This document shows positions 1-5,347 of a DNA stretch of 6,755 nucleotides, in pieces (position 1 is the stretch's first letter; each line of letters opens with the position of its first letter). The notes beneath the pieces are model-generated. The model was not told where the DNA came from. It did no database searches and saw only the letters and a program-made list of their open reading frames with translations. This DNA comes from Minisyncoccota bacterium (GTDB taxonomy: Bacteria; Patescibacteria; Paceibacteria; UBA9973). The DNA lies in the NCBI GenBank assembly GCA_028696935.1, contig JAQVGE010000054.1, positions 1 through 6,755 on the forward strand, in the 5' to 3' direction. Position numbers and translations under genes: made by a program.

Positions 1-182
1 TCGCAAACCTTATTCGAGAAAAGAGAACTCATGAAATAAATACAGTTATAGAAACTTCATCAGGAGAAGGGATGATTGATATGAATAGATCATTAGTTGA
101 CCTTGTTTCTCGTGGTGAAATCAGTATTGAAAATGCTTACCAATATTCTATTAACCCTAAGGGTCTTGAACGAATGCTATAA
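1..182 (+). CDS. pilT: Type IV pilus retraction ATPase PilT, C-terminal end (5' truncated)
   Basis: Only the last 59 codons are present, read in the frame that starts at base 3 and ends with TAA at 180-182. The peptide contains 'NLIREKRTHEI', which matches the PilT-family motif (A)xxNLIREGKTHQI, followed by 'GMIDMNRSLVDLVSRGEIS' and 'NPKGLERML'. This C-terminal helical segment is typical of PilT and differs from the extension ATPase PilB. PilT is a hexameric cytoplasmic ATPase that powers pilus disassembly for retraction, twitching and DNA uptake. The Walker A and B boxes and the Asp and His boxes lie outside the window, so catalytic integrity cannot be judged. The stop is 5 bases before pilC, which indicates co-transcription with it. 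The residues KR replace the more usual GK in the LIRE motif, a mild divergence. Confidence 0.88.
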   Translation, partial: ANLIREKRTHEINTVIETSSGEGMIDMNRSLVDLVSRGEISIENAYQYSINPKGLERML

Positions 183-187
183 AAATT

Positions 188-1396
188 ATGTTATTTAAAT
201 ACGAAGCCATTACAAATACAGGAGAGAAAAAAATTGGAACAGTTGATGCTGCGACCAAAGATTTGGCCATTGCGGCGATTCAGCGTCGAGGTCTGATTGT
301 TTCTTCTATTGGTGAAAATAGAGAAAAGAAAAGTTGGAGTGAAATTTCATTTTTTGGAAGTAGTATAAAAATGAAAGATATTGTGATGATGTCGAGGCAG
401 GTGGCAACTTTGTTTGAAGCCCAAGTTTCAGCTTTGAAGGCTTTTAACTTACTTGCTACAAACACTGAGAATAAGGCACTGGTTAAAATTTTAAATATAG
501 TAGCTGATGATATTCAGGCCGGTTCAACTATTTCAACAGCTCTTTCTAAGCATCCAGAAGTCTTTTCTCCTTTTTATGTAAACATGGTTAAGTCTGGAGA
601 AGAGTCAGGAAAATTAAATCAAACCTTCAATTATTTAGCTGATTATCTTGATCGACAGTATCAATTAACTAGTAAGACTAGAAATGCTCTTATCTACCCA
701 GGGTTTGTCATTGGGGTTTTTGTGGTGGTGATGATAATGATGTTCACTTTTATTGTTCCTAAATTAGCTGAAATAATTAAAGAATCCGGTCAGGCTGTTC
801 CATTCTCGACAAAAGTTGTTATGGGGATTAGTGATGTTTTGGTTAACTATTGGATTTTTATTTTAATGGGAATAGTGGCTATCTTTATTTACTTAATTAA
901 ATTAGCTACTTCACCAGCTGGTAAAAGATATGCTGATCATTTAAAAATATCTTTACCGATTGTCCGAAATATTTATTTAAAACTTTATCTTTCTCGTATT
1001 GCTGACAATATGGACACAATGATTTCATCAGGAATTTCAATCCTAAGAGCAATTGAGTTAACTAGTGCCGTTGTCGGAAGTAGTATTTTCGAAGAAATTC
1101 TTAAAGATGTGGCAGAACAAGTTAAAGGAGGAAGTACTTTATCTGAAGCTTTTTCTCGTCATCCAGAAATTCCGACAATAATGGTTGGAATGATTAGTGT
1201 CGGAGAAGAAACTGGTTCACTTGGAAATATTTTGAGAACCTTGGGTCATTTTTACAGTCGGGAAGTTAACGATGCAGTTGATACTTTAGTTAGTTTGATT
1301 GAACCAATGATGATTGTTGCGCTTGGTCTCGGAGTTGGTCTATTGCTTGCTTCGGTCTTGATGCCAATTTACAACATTGCAGGTGGAATTGGATAG
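188..1396 (+). CDS. pilC: Type IV pilus inner-membrane platform protein PilC (GspF family)
   Basis: This 402-residue protein has the normal length for PilC/GspF, the polytopic platform that couples the PilB/PilT ATPases to pilin insertion and extraction. An N-terminal domain (about 1-60, starting MLFKYEAI, the common 'F.Y.A.' opening) is followed by two repeated T2SSF domains at about 67-190 and 270-393. The repeat shows in the paired motifs 'SGEESGKL' (about 136-143) and 'VGEETGSL' (about 338-345), and in 'HPEVF' against 'HPEIP'. Hydrophobic membrane segments lie at about 168-190, 221-240 and 368-393, and the C-terminus 'LMPIYNIAGG' is characteristic of the family. The ATG is 5 bases after the pilT stop, with no Shine-Dalgarno sequence between them. 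The gene ends in TAG. It is probably the last gene of an upstream pilB-pilT-pilC unit, because a promoter and a new transcription unit follow. Confidence 0.95.
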   Translation: MLFKYEAITNTGEKKIGTVDAATKDLAIAAIQRRGLIVSSIGENREKKSWSEISFFGSSIKMKDIVMMSRQVATLFEAQVSALKAFNLLATNTENKALVKILNIVADDIQAGSTISTALSKHPEVFSPFYVNMVKSGEESGKLNQTFNYLADYLDRQYQLTSKTRNALIYPGFVIGVFVVVMIMMFTFIVPKLAEIIKESGQAVPFSTKVVMGISDVLVNYWIFILMGIVAIFIYLIKLATSPAGKRYADHLKISLPIVRNIYLKLYLSRIADNMDTMISSGISILRAIELTSAVVGSSIFEEILKDVAEQVKGGSTLSEAFSRHPEIPTIMVGMISVGEETGSLGNILRTLGHFYSREVNDAVDTLVSLIEPMMIVALGLGVGLLLASVLMPIYNIAGGIG

Positions 1397-1445
1397 ATGA
1401 TTTATCCACAGATTCTTTAATTGTTGTACTTTTTTAGGTTCTGTG

Positions 1446-1454
1446 TGATATAAT
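1446..1454 (+). promoter_or_regulatory. Extended -10 promoter of the first pilin gene
   Basis: TGATATAAT is a perfect extended -10 element (TG-N-TATAAT), with the TATAAT hexamer at 1449-1454. A start of transcription near 1461 would give a leader of about 58 bases before the ATG at 1519. No good -35 is present: TTGTAC at 1424-1429 matches the consensus at only three positions with a 19-base spacer. The site lies in the 122-base gap after pilC, where a separate pilin promoter is expected. The assignment rests on motif and position only. Confidence 0.7.
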
Positions 1455-1518
1455 AGATTTATTATAAGGTCGTGTCTTTTTATAAAAGATTAAGTTAATA
1501 TTATTAAAAATTTTTCGT

Positions 1519-1917
1519 ATGAATAAAAATAAAGGTTTTACATTGATTGAGCTTCTAGTTGTTATTGCAATCATCGGTATTTTGGCTTCTGTTGTTCTTG
1601 CATCTTTAAATAGTGCTCGTGCAAAAGGTGCTGATGCCGCAGTTAAGGCAAACTTAAACAATATGCGCGCTCAAGCTGAAATTGTTTATGACGATAATGG
1701 TGATTATGCAACTGTTTGTGCAGATGATAACATAGCAGCAGCTCAAGCTGCAGCTGTATCAGCTGGTGGTAATGGTGGAGTTTGTAATGATGATGCTGCT
1801 TATTGGACTGCTTGGGCAGGGTTAAAGGGTACAGCGGGAGATGCTTGGTGTGTAGATAATACTGGTGCTTCGAAGCAAATAACTATTCCAACAGGAGCAA
1901 TTACTGTTTGTCCTTAA
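1519..1917 (+). CDS. Type IV pilin, probable major subunit (PilA-like)
   Basis: This is a 132-residue prepilin with a six-residue leader MNKNKG. PilD would cut after G6 to expose F7, leaving the conserved Glu at mature +5 (FTLIE) and the long hydrophobic alpha-1 helix (about 7-30). The 126-residue mature protein is small but normal for bacterial pilins of this lineage type. The globular part has four cysteines (C67, C89, C111, C131) and the motif 'WCVDNTG', which recurs in the next gene. A fibre-subunit role is inferred from the short leader, small size, strong promoter element and dedicated terminator. It could instead be a T2SS-like pseudopilin, but the pilT/pilC context argues for a pilus. 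The ATG has no Shine-Dalgarno sequence; the preceding bases are almost all A and T. Codons favour GCT and GCA for its many alanines. Confidence 0.9.
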   Translation: MNKNKGFTLIELLVVIAIIGILASVVLASLNSARAKGADAAVKANLNNMRAQAEIVYDDNGDYATVCADDNIAAAQAAAVSAGGNGGVCNDDAAYWTAWAGLKGTAGDAWCVDNTGASKQITIPTGAITVCP

Positions 1918-1930
1918 TATTTAGGATATT

Positions 1931-1976
1931 AAAACAAAAAACCACTCTTCGTAAACTTAGGGTGGTTTTTTGTTTT
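1931..1976 (+). terminator. Intrinsic terminator after the first pilin
   Basis: The left arm AAAACAAAAAACCAC (1931-1945) is perfectly complementary to GTGGTTTTTTGTTTT (1962-1976). Three further pairs at the top (T1946-G1961 wobble, C1947-G1960, T1948-A1959) leave a loop of about 10 bases. The GC part of the stem is followed by TTTTTTGTTTT, a standard U-tract, and the matching A-tract would make it work in both directions. It starts 13 bases after the pilin stop. Its U-tract runs into the region just upstream of the next promoter. Confidence 0.88.
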
Positions 1977-1981
1977 AAGAG

Positions 1982-1990
1982 TGGTATAAT
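1982..1990 (+). promoter_or_regulatory. Extended -10 promoter of the second pilin gene
   Basis: TGGTATAAT is a perfect extended -10 element, with TATAAT at 1985-1990. It lies only 5 bases beyond the terminator of the preceding gene, so the usual -35 region falls inside the terminator stem and U-tract, and no -35 match is seen there. Predicted initiation near 1997 would give a leader of about 37 bases to the ATG at 2034. This is a motif-based call, supported by the same element recurring before two neighbouring genes. Confidence 0.68.
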
Positions 1991-2033
1991 AAAAATATAA
2001 TTACTAGTTTACTTTTTAATTAAAAAATTGAAG

Positions 2034-2513
2034 ATGAAAAAGAAAAATTTTGATAGGGGTTTTACGTTAATTGAACTTTTAGTTTCCATTGCTATTATTG
2101 CTATCCTTTCTGGTGTTATTATGTGGGTTATTTCAGATGCCAAGAATAAAAATGCTGATGCGGCAATCAAGCAGGCCTTATCTGGAATCGCGGCTCAGTC
2201 TGGAATTTTTTATTTAGATAATGATCATTCTCTAGCAGGTTTTTGTTCTTCTACTGAGCCTAAAGGGGCTTACCCAATTGTTTTGAATGCTGCTAATAAT
2301 GCTGGTTTGGCAACAGTAAGAGTAAACGAAGCAGGAAATTTAAATACAGCTACTTGTAATAACTCCGAGACTGCTTGGGCCGCAGAAGTGCCTCTTAAGA
2401 TTAAAAATTTAGGTGGTTCTGGAATGTCAGCAATGTTCTGTGTTGACAGTACTGGTTTTACTGGAACTAGAAGCACTTCAATGGGGATGGGGGTTACTTG
2501 TCCGTCTTTATAA
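2034..2513 (+). CDS. Second type IV pilin, paralogue of the upstream pilin
   Basis: I start this gene at the ATG at 2034, giving 159 residues. An in-frame TTG two codons earlier (2028) is possible but less likely. The leader MKKKNFDRG is cut after G9, giving mature FTLIELL with Glu at +5 and a hydrophobic helix at about 10-33. Like the previous pilin it has 'NADAAIKQAL' after the helix, a 'YLDN' element, four cysteines (C71, C108, C136, C156), 'FCVDSTG' and a C-terminal 'TCP'. The spacing of the last two cysteines (20 residues) is the same in both proteins. It is therefore a diverged duplicate, about 30 residues longer mainly through an insertion between C1 and C2. It could be an alternative major pilin or a lower-abundance subunit. 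It has its own promoter and terminator. Confidence 0.88.
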   Translation: MKKKNFDRGFTLIELLVSIAIIAILSGVIMWVISDAKNKNADAAIKQALSGIAAQSGIFYLDNDHSLAGFCSSTEPKGAYPIVLNAANNAGLATVRVNEAGNLNTATCNNSETAWAAEVPLKIKNLGGSGMSAMFCVDSTGFTGTRSTSMGMGVTCPSL

Positions 2514-2525
2514 TATTTATTTTTC

Positions 2526-2558
2526 CTAAAAAAACTCCAACATTTGGAGTTTTTTTAG
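2526..2558 (+). terminator. Intrinsic terminator after the second pilin
   Basis: CTAAAAAAACTCCAA (2526-2540) pairs perfectly over 15 bp with TTGGAGTTTTTTTAG (2544-2558) around a three-base CAT loop (2541-2543). The descending arm carries seven T residues, and the matching A-run makes the structure potentially bidirectional. It begins 13 bases after the gene's TAA (2511-2513), a spacing much like that of the terminator after the first pilin. Confidence 0.9.
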
Positions 2559-2587
2559 TTTATTCTATTCTTATTTAATCTTTATAA

Positions 2588-2596
2588 TGTTATAAT
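2588..2596 (+). promoter_or_regulatory. Extended -10 promoter of pilD, likely giving a leaderless mRNA
   Basis: TGTTATAAT is a perfect extended -10 element, with TATAAT at 2591-2596. A second TATAAT at 2583-2588 overlaps its T. Only 6 bases separate the hexamer from the pilD ATG at 2603, so transcription starting at the usual distance of about 7 bases would begin at or next to the A of the start codon. TTCTTA (2568-2573) at a 17-base spacing is a poor -35. The site lies just after the terminator of the second pilin, so pilD needs a promoter here. Confidence 0.68.
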
Positions 2597-2602
2597 AGAA
2601 AA

Positions 2603-3415
2603 ATGAACATAATTGCTTTTATTTTTATCTTTCTCCTTGGGACAATTATTGGTAGTTTTTTAAATGTTGTTATCTATCGGTTAAACACTGGTAAGAGTTT
2701 TGTCTGTGGTCGTTCTATTTGTATGACTTGCAGTCGTAGTCTAAGATGGTACGAATTAATCCCAATTTTTTCTTTTCTTATTCAATCAGGCAAGTGCAGG
2801 CGTTGTGCAAGTAAAATCTCTCATCAATATCCTCTAGTAGAGTTTGGAACTGGTTTGATCTTTGTTTTAATTGCTAAACATTTCCTACCAATTTTATTTA
2901 TTTCTTATTGGTCTTTTCTCCTATTATTTGTTTTATTTTCTTATATTTTCTCTCTTTTAATTATTATTTCAGTTTATGACATCAGACACAAAATAATTCC
3001 CAATAAACTTGCTTATTTATATGCTTTTGTTTCTTTTGTGTCTATTTTTCTTTCTTATCAAGGTGGTTCTTTGGGTTTAGCTTTTCCTTCAACTCTTGCT
3101 CTTTTCTCTGGTCCAATCTTTGCTATCCCTTTTGCTTTTTTGTGGTTAGTATCGAAAGGTAAATGGATGGGGTTGGGTGATGCCAAATTGGTTTTAGGTC
3201 TTGGTTGGATGTTAGGACCAGCTCATGCTTTATCTGCAGTTATCTTATCGTTTTGGATTGGAGCAATTTTTGGTTTATTTACGATTCTTTTTTCAAAAAA
3301 GAAAGTTGGGATGAAAACAGAAATTCCTTTTGCTCCATTTTTAATTATTGGGACAATGATTGCCTTTTTCTTTAATCTAGATATTTTTGGATTAATTAGA
3401 TTGCTTCAGGTATAA
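2603..3415 (+). CDS. pilD: Prepilin peptidase / N-methyltransferase PilD
   Basis: This is a 270-residue polytopic membrane aspartyl protease of the A24 family, which cleaves prepilin leaders at the G|F site and, in bifunctional members, N-methylates the new terminus. The N-terminal part has 'GSFLNVVIYR' (17-26) and the cytoplasmic zinc-binding domain with two CxxC pairs, C40/C43 and C65/C68, around 'RWYELIPIFSFL'. 'QYPLVE' (75-80) ends this domain. The two catalytic aspartates are D126 in 'YDIRHKIIPN' and D193 in the GxGD motif 'GLGDAKL'. 'IPFAPFL' near the C-terminus is also a family feature. Six to eight hydrophobic segments are visible. Retention of both the methylase-type domain and the CxxC pairs suggests a full bifunctional enzyme. 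It would process all six prepilins encoded here. It probably heads the transcription unit that includes the minor pilins. Confidence 0.95.
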   Translation: MNIIAFIFIFLLGTIIGSFLNVVIYRLNTGKSFVCGRSICMTCSRSLRWYELIPIFSFLIQSGKCRRCASKISHQYPLVEFGTGLIFVLIAKHFLPILFISYWSFLLLFVLFSYIFSLLIIISVYDIRHKIIPNKLAYLYAFVSFVSIFLSYQGGSLGLAFPSTLALFSGPIFAIPFAFLWLVSKGKWMGLGDAKLVLGLGWMLGPAHALSAVILSFWIGAIFGLFTILFSKKKVGMKTEIPFAPFLIIGTMIAFFFNLDIFGLIRLLQV

Positions 3416-3416
3416 T
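3411..3416 (+). promoter_or_regulatory. Possible internal -10 element before the minor pilin operon
   Basis: A perfect TATAAT overlaps the pilD stop codon and lies 15 bases before the ATG at 3432. Unlike the three stronger candidates it lacks the TG extension. TTGGAT at 3387-3392 with an 18-base spacer is only half a -35. It may give extra transcription of the minor pilins, but in DNA this AT-rich it could be chance. Confidence 0.3.
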
Positions 3417-3431
3417 TTAATTGTTGTATAA

Positions 3432-4100
3432 ATGAATTCAATTTTTAAAAAAATAAAAGAGATAAACAAGAATAAACAAAGAGGAATGACCTTAATTGAG
3501 TTAATGATAGTTCTCTCAATTTTTCTTGTTTTAACTGGAGTTATAATTTTTGATTACAGTAGTTTTCGCTCAGCAATTTCAACCCAAAATTTAGCAAATG
3601 ATATTGCTTTATCAGTTCGAAAAGCTCAAAGTTATGCAATTGGGGTGAGAGGAATTGACTCTCTTTTTGGTCACGGACATGGGATTTATTTTACAACTAA
3701 AAGTGGGGGTAGTAATTTGATTTCGGGTTCAAATAAATCATTTATTATTTACTATGATTTAAACGATAATGGTAAATATGATTACAGCGCCTCATCTATT
3801 TGTGGAGAACCGTCGTTAGGTAATGAGTGTGAAGAGATTTTAAGCATTAATAGTAGTGATGAAATTGGAGCTATTTATTTAAATAATAGTGGAACTCCTC
3901 AAGTTACAGGAGGAATGTTAGATATTGTTTTTGAAAGGCCAGATCCAGATGCAAAATTTTGTGCAAGGAATACTCTCTCATCTAATTGTTTGACGGGTGT
4001 TTCTAGTGCAAAAATAGAAGTTTCAAATGGTCGAACTGATGATAAAAGGGTTGAGAGAGTAATAACTATTTGGAATACAGGGCAAATAAGTGTTGAATAA
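3432..4100 (+). CDS. Minor pilin, FimT/GspH-like
   Basis: This is a 222-residue prepilin-like protein. Its leader is 18 residues, basic, and ends in QRG; cleavage would give M19-T-L-I-E with Glu at +5 and a hydrophobic helix to about residue 40. The region after it ('STQNLANDIALSVRKAQSYAIG', about 50-71, a helix with 'A..l...l..AQ..A') and the C-terminal 'VERVITIWNTGQISVE' resemble GspH/FimT pseudopilins, which help prime the fibre tip. Two cysteine pairs, each 9 residues apart (C124/C133 and C177/C186), are probably disulfides. An acidic loop 'DLNDNGKYD' (109-117) looks like a calcium-binding loop. The gene starts 16 bases after pilD and is followed by the next minor pilin after 9 bases. The GspH/FimT assignment is by overall pattern and is less sure than the prepilin call. 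Confidence 0.85.
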   Translation: MNSIFKKIKEINKNKQRGMTLIELMIVLSIFLVLTGVIIFDYSSFRSAISTQNLANDIALSVRKAQSYAIGVRGIDSLFGHGHGIYFTTKSGGSNLISGSNKSFIIYYDLNDNGKYDYSASSICGEPSLGNECEEILSINSSDEIGAIYLNNSGTPQVTGGMLDIVFERPDPDAKFCARNTLSSNCLTGVSSAKIEVSNGRTDDKRVERVITIWNTGQISVE

Positions 4101-4109
4101 GTAAGTTTT

Positions 4110-4733
4110 ATGGAAAAATTTAAAAAACAAAAAATCAAAATTACTTCTACACTAACTAGGGAAGATAAAAAAACAAAGACGATATCTGGGTTTACCTTGA
4201 TTGAACTAATGGTGGCAACCTCTATTTTCATGGTAATTATGCTAGTTGCTATGGGCTCTTTGGTTGTTACTTCAGATTCAGCCAAGAAGGCTCAGACTTT
4301 GAATTTTACAATGGACAATCTTAGTTTTGCTATGGAAAGTATGTCTCGTTCTCTTCGTATGGGGACAAACTATTATTGTAGTAACAGTATTTCAACTCTT
4401 CCTCCACTTGGGACAGCTGATTGTTCTGGTAGTTCTGGAATTGCTTTTACTCCAGCTAAAGGTAATGTTTCAACGGATTTAATGGCCTATTTTAGAGACG
4501 AGAGAGATGATGGCACATTTACTATCAAGAGATATGATTCTGATTTAGGAGAATCAGAGATTATCTCTGAGAATATTAATATTGACGAATTGAAATTCTT
4601 TGTTAAGGGGTCTTCAACTGGAGATACTGTTCAACCAAGTGTTTATATGATGATTAAGGGGTCAGTTTTAATTAAAGGAGAGGAAATATCTTTTTCGACT
4701 CAAACAATGATTTCCCAAAGGACATTAGATTAA
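4110..4733 (+). CDS. Minor pilin, PilW/GspJ-like
   Basis: This is a 207-residue prepilin with an unusually long 27-residue basic leader that ends ISG|FTLIELMVATSIF. Glu is at mature +5 and the hydrophobic helix spans about 28-53. The next segment, 'LSFAMESMSRSLRMGTNYYC' (71-90), has the 'a.e.msr.lR.g' pattern of PilW/GspJ-type minor pilins. The C-terminus 'VYMMIKGSV...ISFSTQTMISQR' is a beta-rich ending typical of the same group. Two cysteines (C90, C105) could pair. The gene sits 9 bases after the FimT/GspH-like gene and 3 bases before the next one, so the genes are surely co-transcribed. No Shine-Dalgarno sequence precedes the ATG. The leader length could be overestimated, but no in-frame ATG lies between residue 1 and the cleavage site. 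Confidence 0.83.
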   Translation: MEKFKKQKIKITSTLTREDKKTKTISGFTLIELMVATSIFMVIMLVAMGSLVVTSDSAKKAQTLNFTMDNLSFAMESMSRSLRMGTNYYCSNSISTLPPLGTADCSGSSGIAFTPAKGNVSTDLMAYFRDERDDGTFTIKRYDSDLGESEIISENINIDELKFFVKGSSTGDTVQPSVYMMIKGSVLIKGEEISFSTQTMISQRTLD

Positions 4734-4736
4734 TTT

Positions 4737-5336
4737 ATGAAAATACTTAAAGGACAATTTAAAAATCGATTTAATTTATTTAGGGATAAAAAATCCACAT
4801 CTGGTTTTACTATTATTGAGACAATGGTTGCTATTTTCATTTTAACAATTGCTTTAACTTCACTTATTAATCTAACAGCCAGAAGTCTTTTTGCAGCGAG
4901 ATATGCGAGAAATGAAATTACTGCTAATTATTTGGCTCAAGAGGCAGCGGACTATATCAGAAATGAACGTGACACGATTGCTTTTCAAAAAAGATTTAGT
5001 GGTGGAAGCTGGAATTCATTTTTAAATAAGTTTGGATTATCTGGAAATCAATTATGTTTTTCTACTAATGGATGTTATTTTGGGGTTAATGATAGTCTTG
5101 CTACGAGTATTGTTTCTTGTAGTGGAGAATGCCCTCTTTTGAAATATAGAGATACTGGAAATTCTTATTATTACTATGCTCCTAGTGGAGAAAATTCTAT
5201 TTTTAGAAGAACAGTTAAGATGGAAATGAGTAGTAATCCGGATGAAGTTTATGTGACAGTTACGGTTTCCTGGAATAATGGTAATGCTCCAAAATCAAAA
5301 GTTTTACGTTTTAGTTTGCTTAAATGGCTAGATTAA
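4737..5336 (+). CDS. Minor pilin, PilV/GspI-like
   Basis: This is a 199-residue prepilin whose 23-residue basic leader ends TSG|FTIIETMVAIFIL, with Glu at +5. The hydrophobic helix covers about 24-47. It is followed by 'ARYARNEITANYLAQEAADYIRNERD' (about 54-79, given here as a family pattern 'A....N...A..LA.E..e.iR..RD'), the hallmark of PilV/GspI minor pilins, which are the staple of the tip complex. Four cysteines (C107, C113, C128, C132) lie close together in the globular domain and probably form two disulfides. The C-terminus ('VYVTVTVSWNNG...KVLRFSLLKWLD') is a beta-strand ending common to this family. It starts 3 bases after the preceding stop, so translational coupling is likely. Confidence 0.85.
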   Translation: MKILKGQFKNRFNLFRDKKSTSGFTIIETMVAIFILTIALTSLINLTARSLFAARYARNEITANYLAQEAADYIRNERDTIAFQKRFSGGSWNSFLNKFGLSGNQLCFSTNGCYFGVNDSLATSIVSCSGECPLLKYRDTGNSYYYYAPSGENSIFRRTVKMEMSSNPDEVYVTVTVSWNNGNAPKSKVLRFSLLKWLD

Positions 5337-5347
5337 TAATTAAAATT

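Noticed and set aside
1397..1420. Tiny ORF MIYPQIL after pilC.
   Set aside because: Seven codons with no supporting signal; it lies in the promoter gap and contains the DnaA-box-like sequence.
1475..1507. Small symmetric elements in the first pilin's leader (TCTTTT-TAT-AAAAGA at 1475-1489 and TTAATATTATTAA at 1495-1507).
   Set aside because: They consist almost only of A and T, where such symmetry is expected by chance, and the stems would be weak.
2028..2033. TTG at 2028 as the start of the second pilin.
   Set aside because: The ATG two codons later gives a normal basic leader and needs no rare start codon.
3899..4285. 128-codon open frame on the minus strand.
   Set aside because: It lies opposite the FimT- and PilW-like genes, has no recognisable motif, and is the antisense shadow of two well-supported genes.
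5324..5347. ATG at 5324 as the start of the PilX-like gene.
   Set aside because: It adds a hydrophobic MARLIIKI before the basic leader and overlaps the upstream gene; the ATG at 5348 gives a typical prepilin leader and an 11-base gap.
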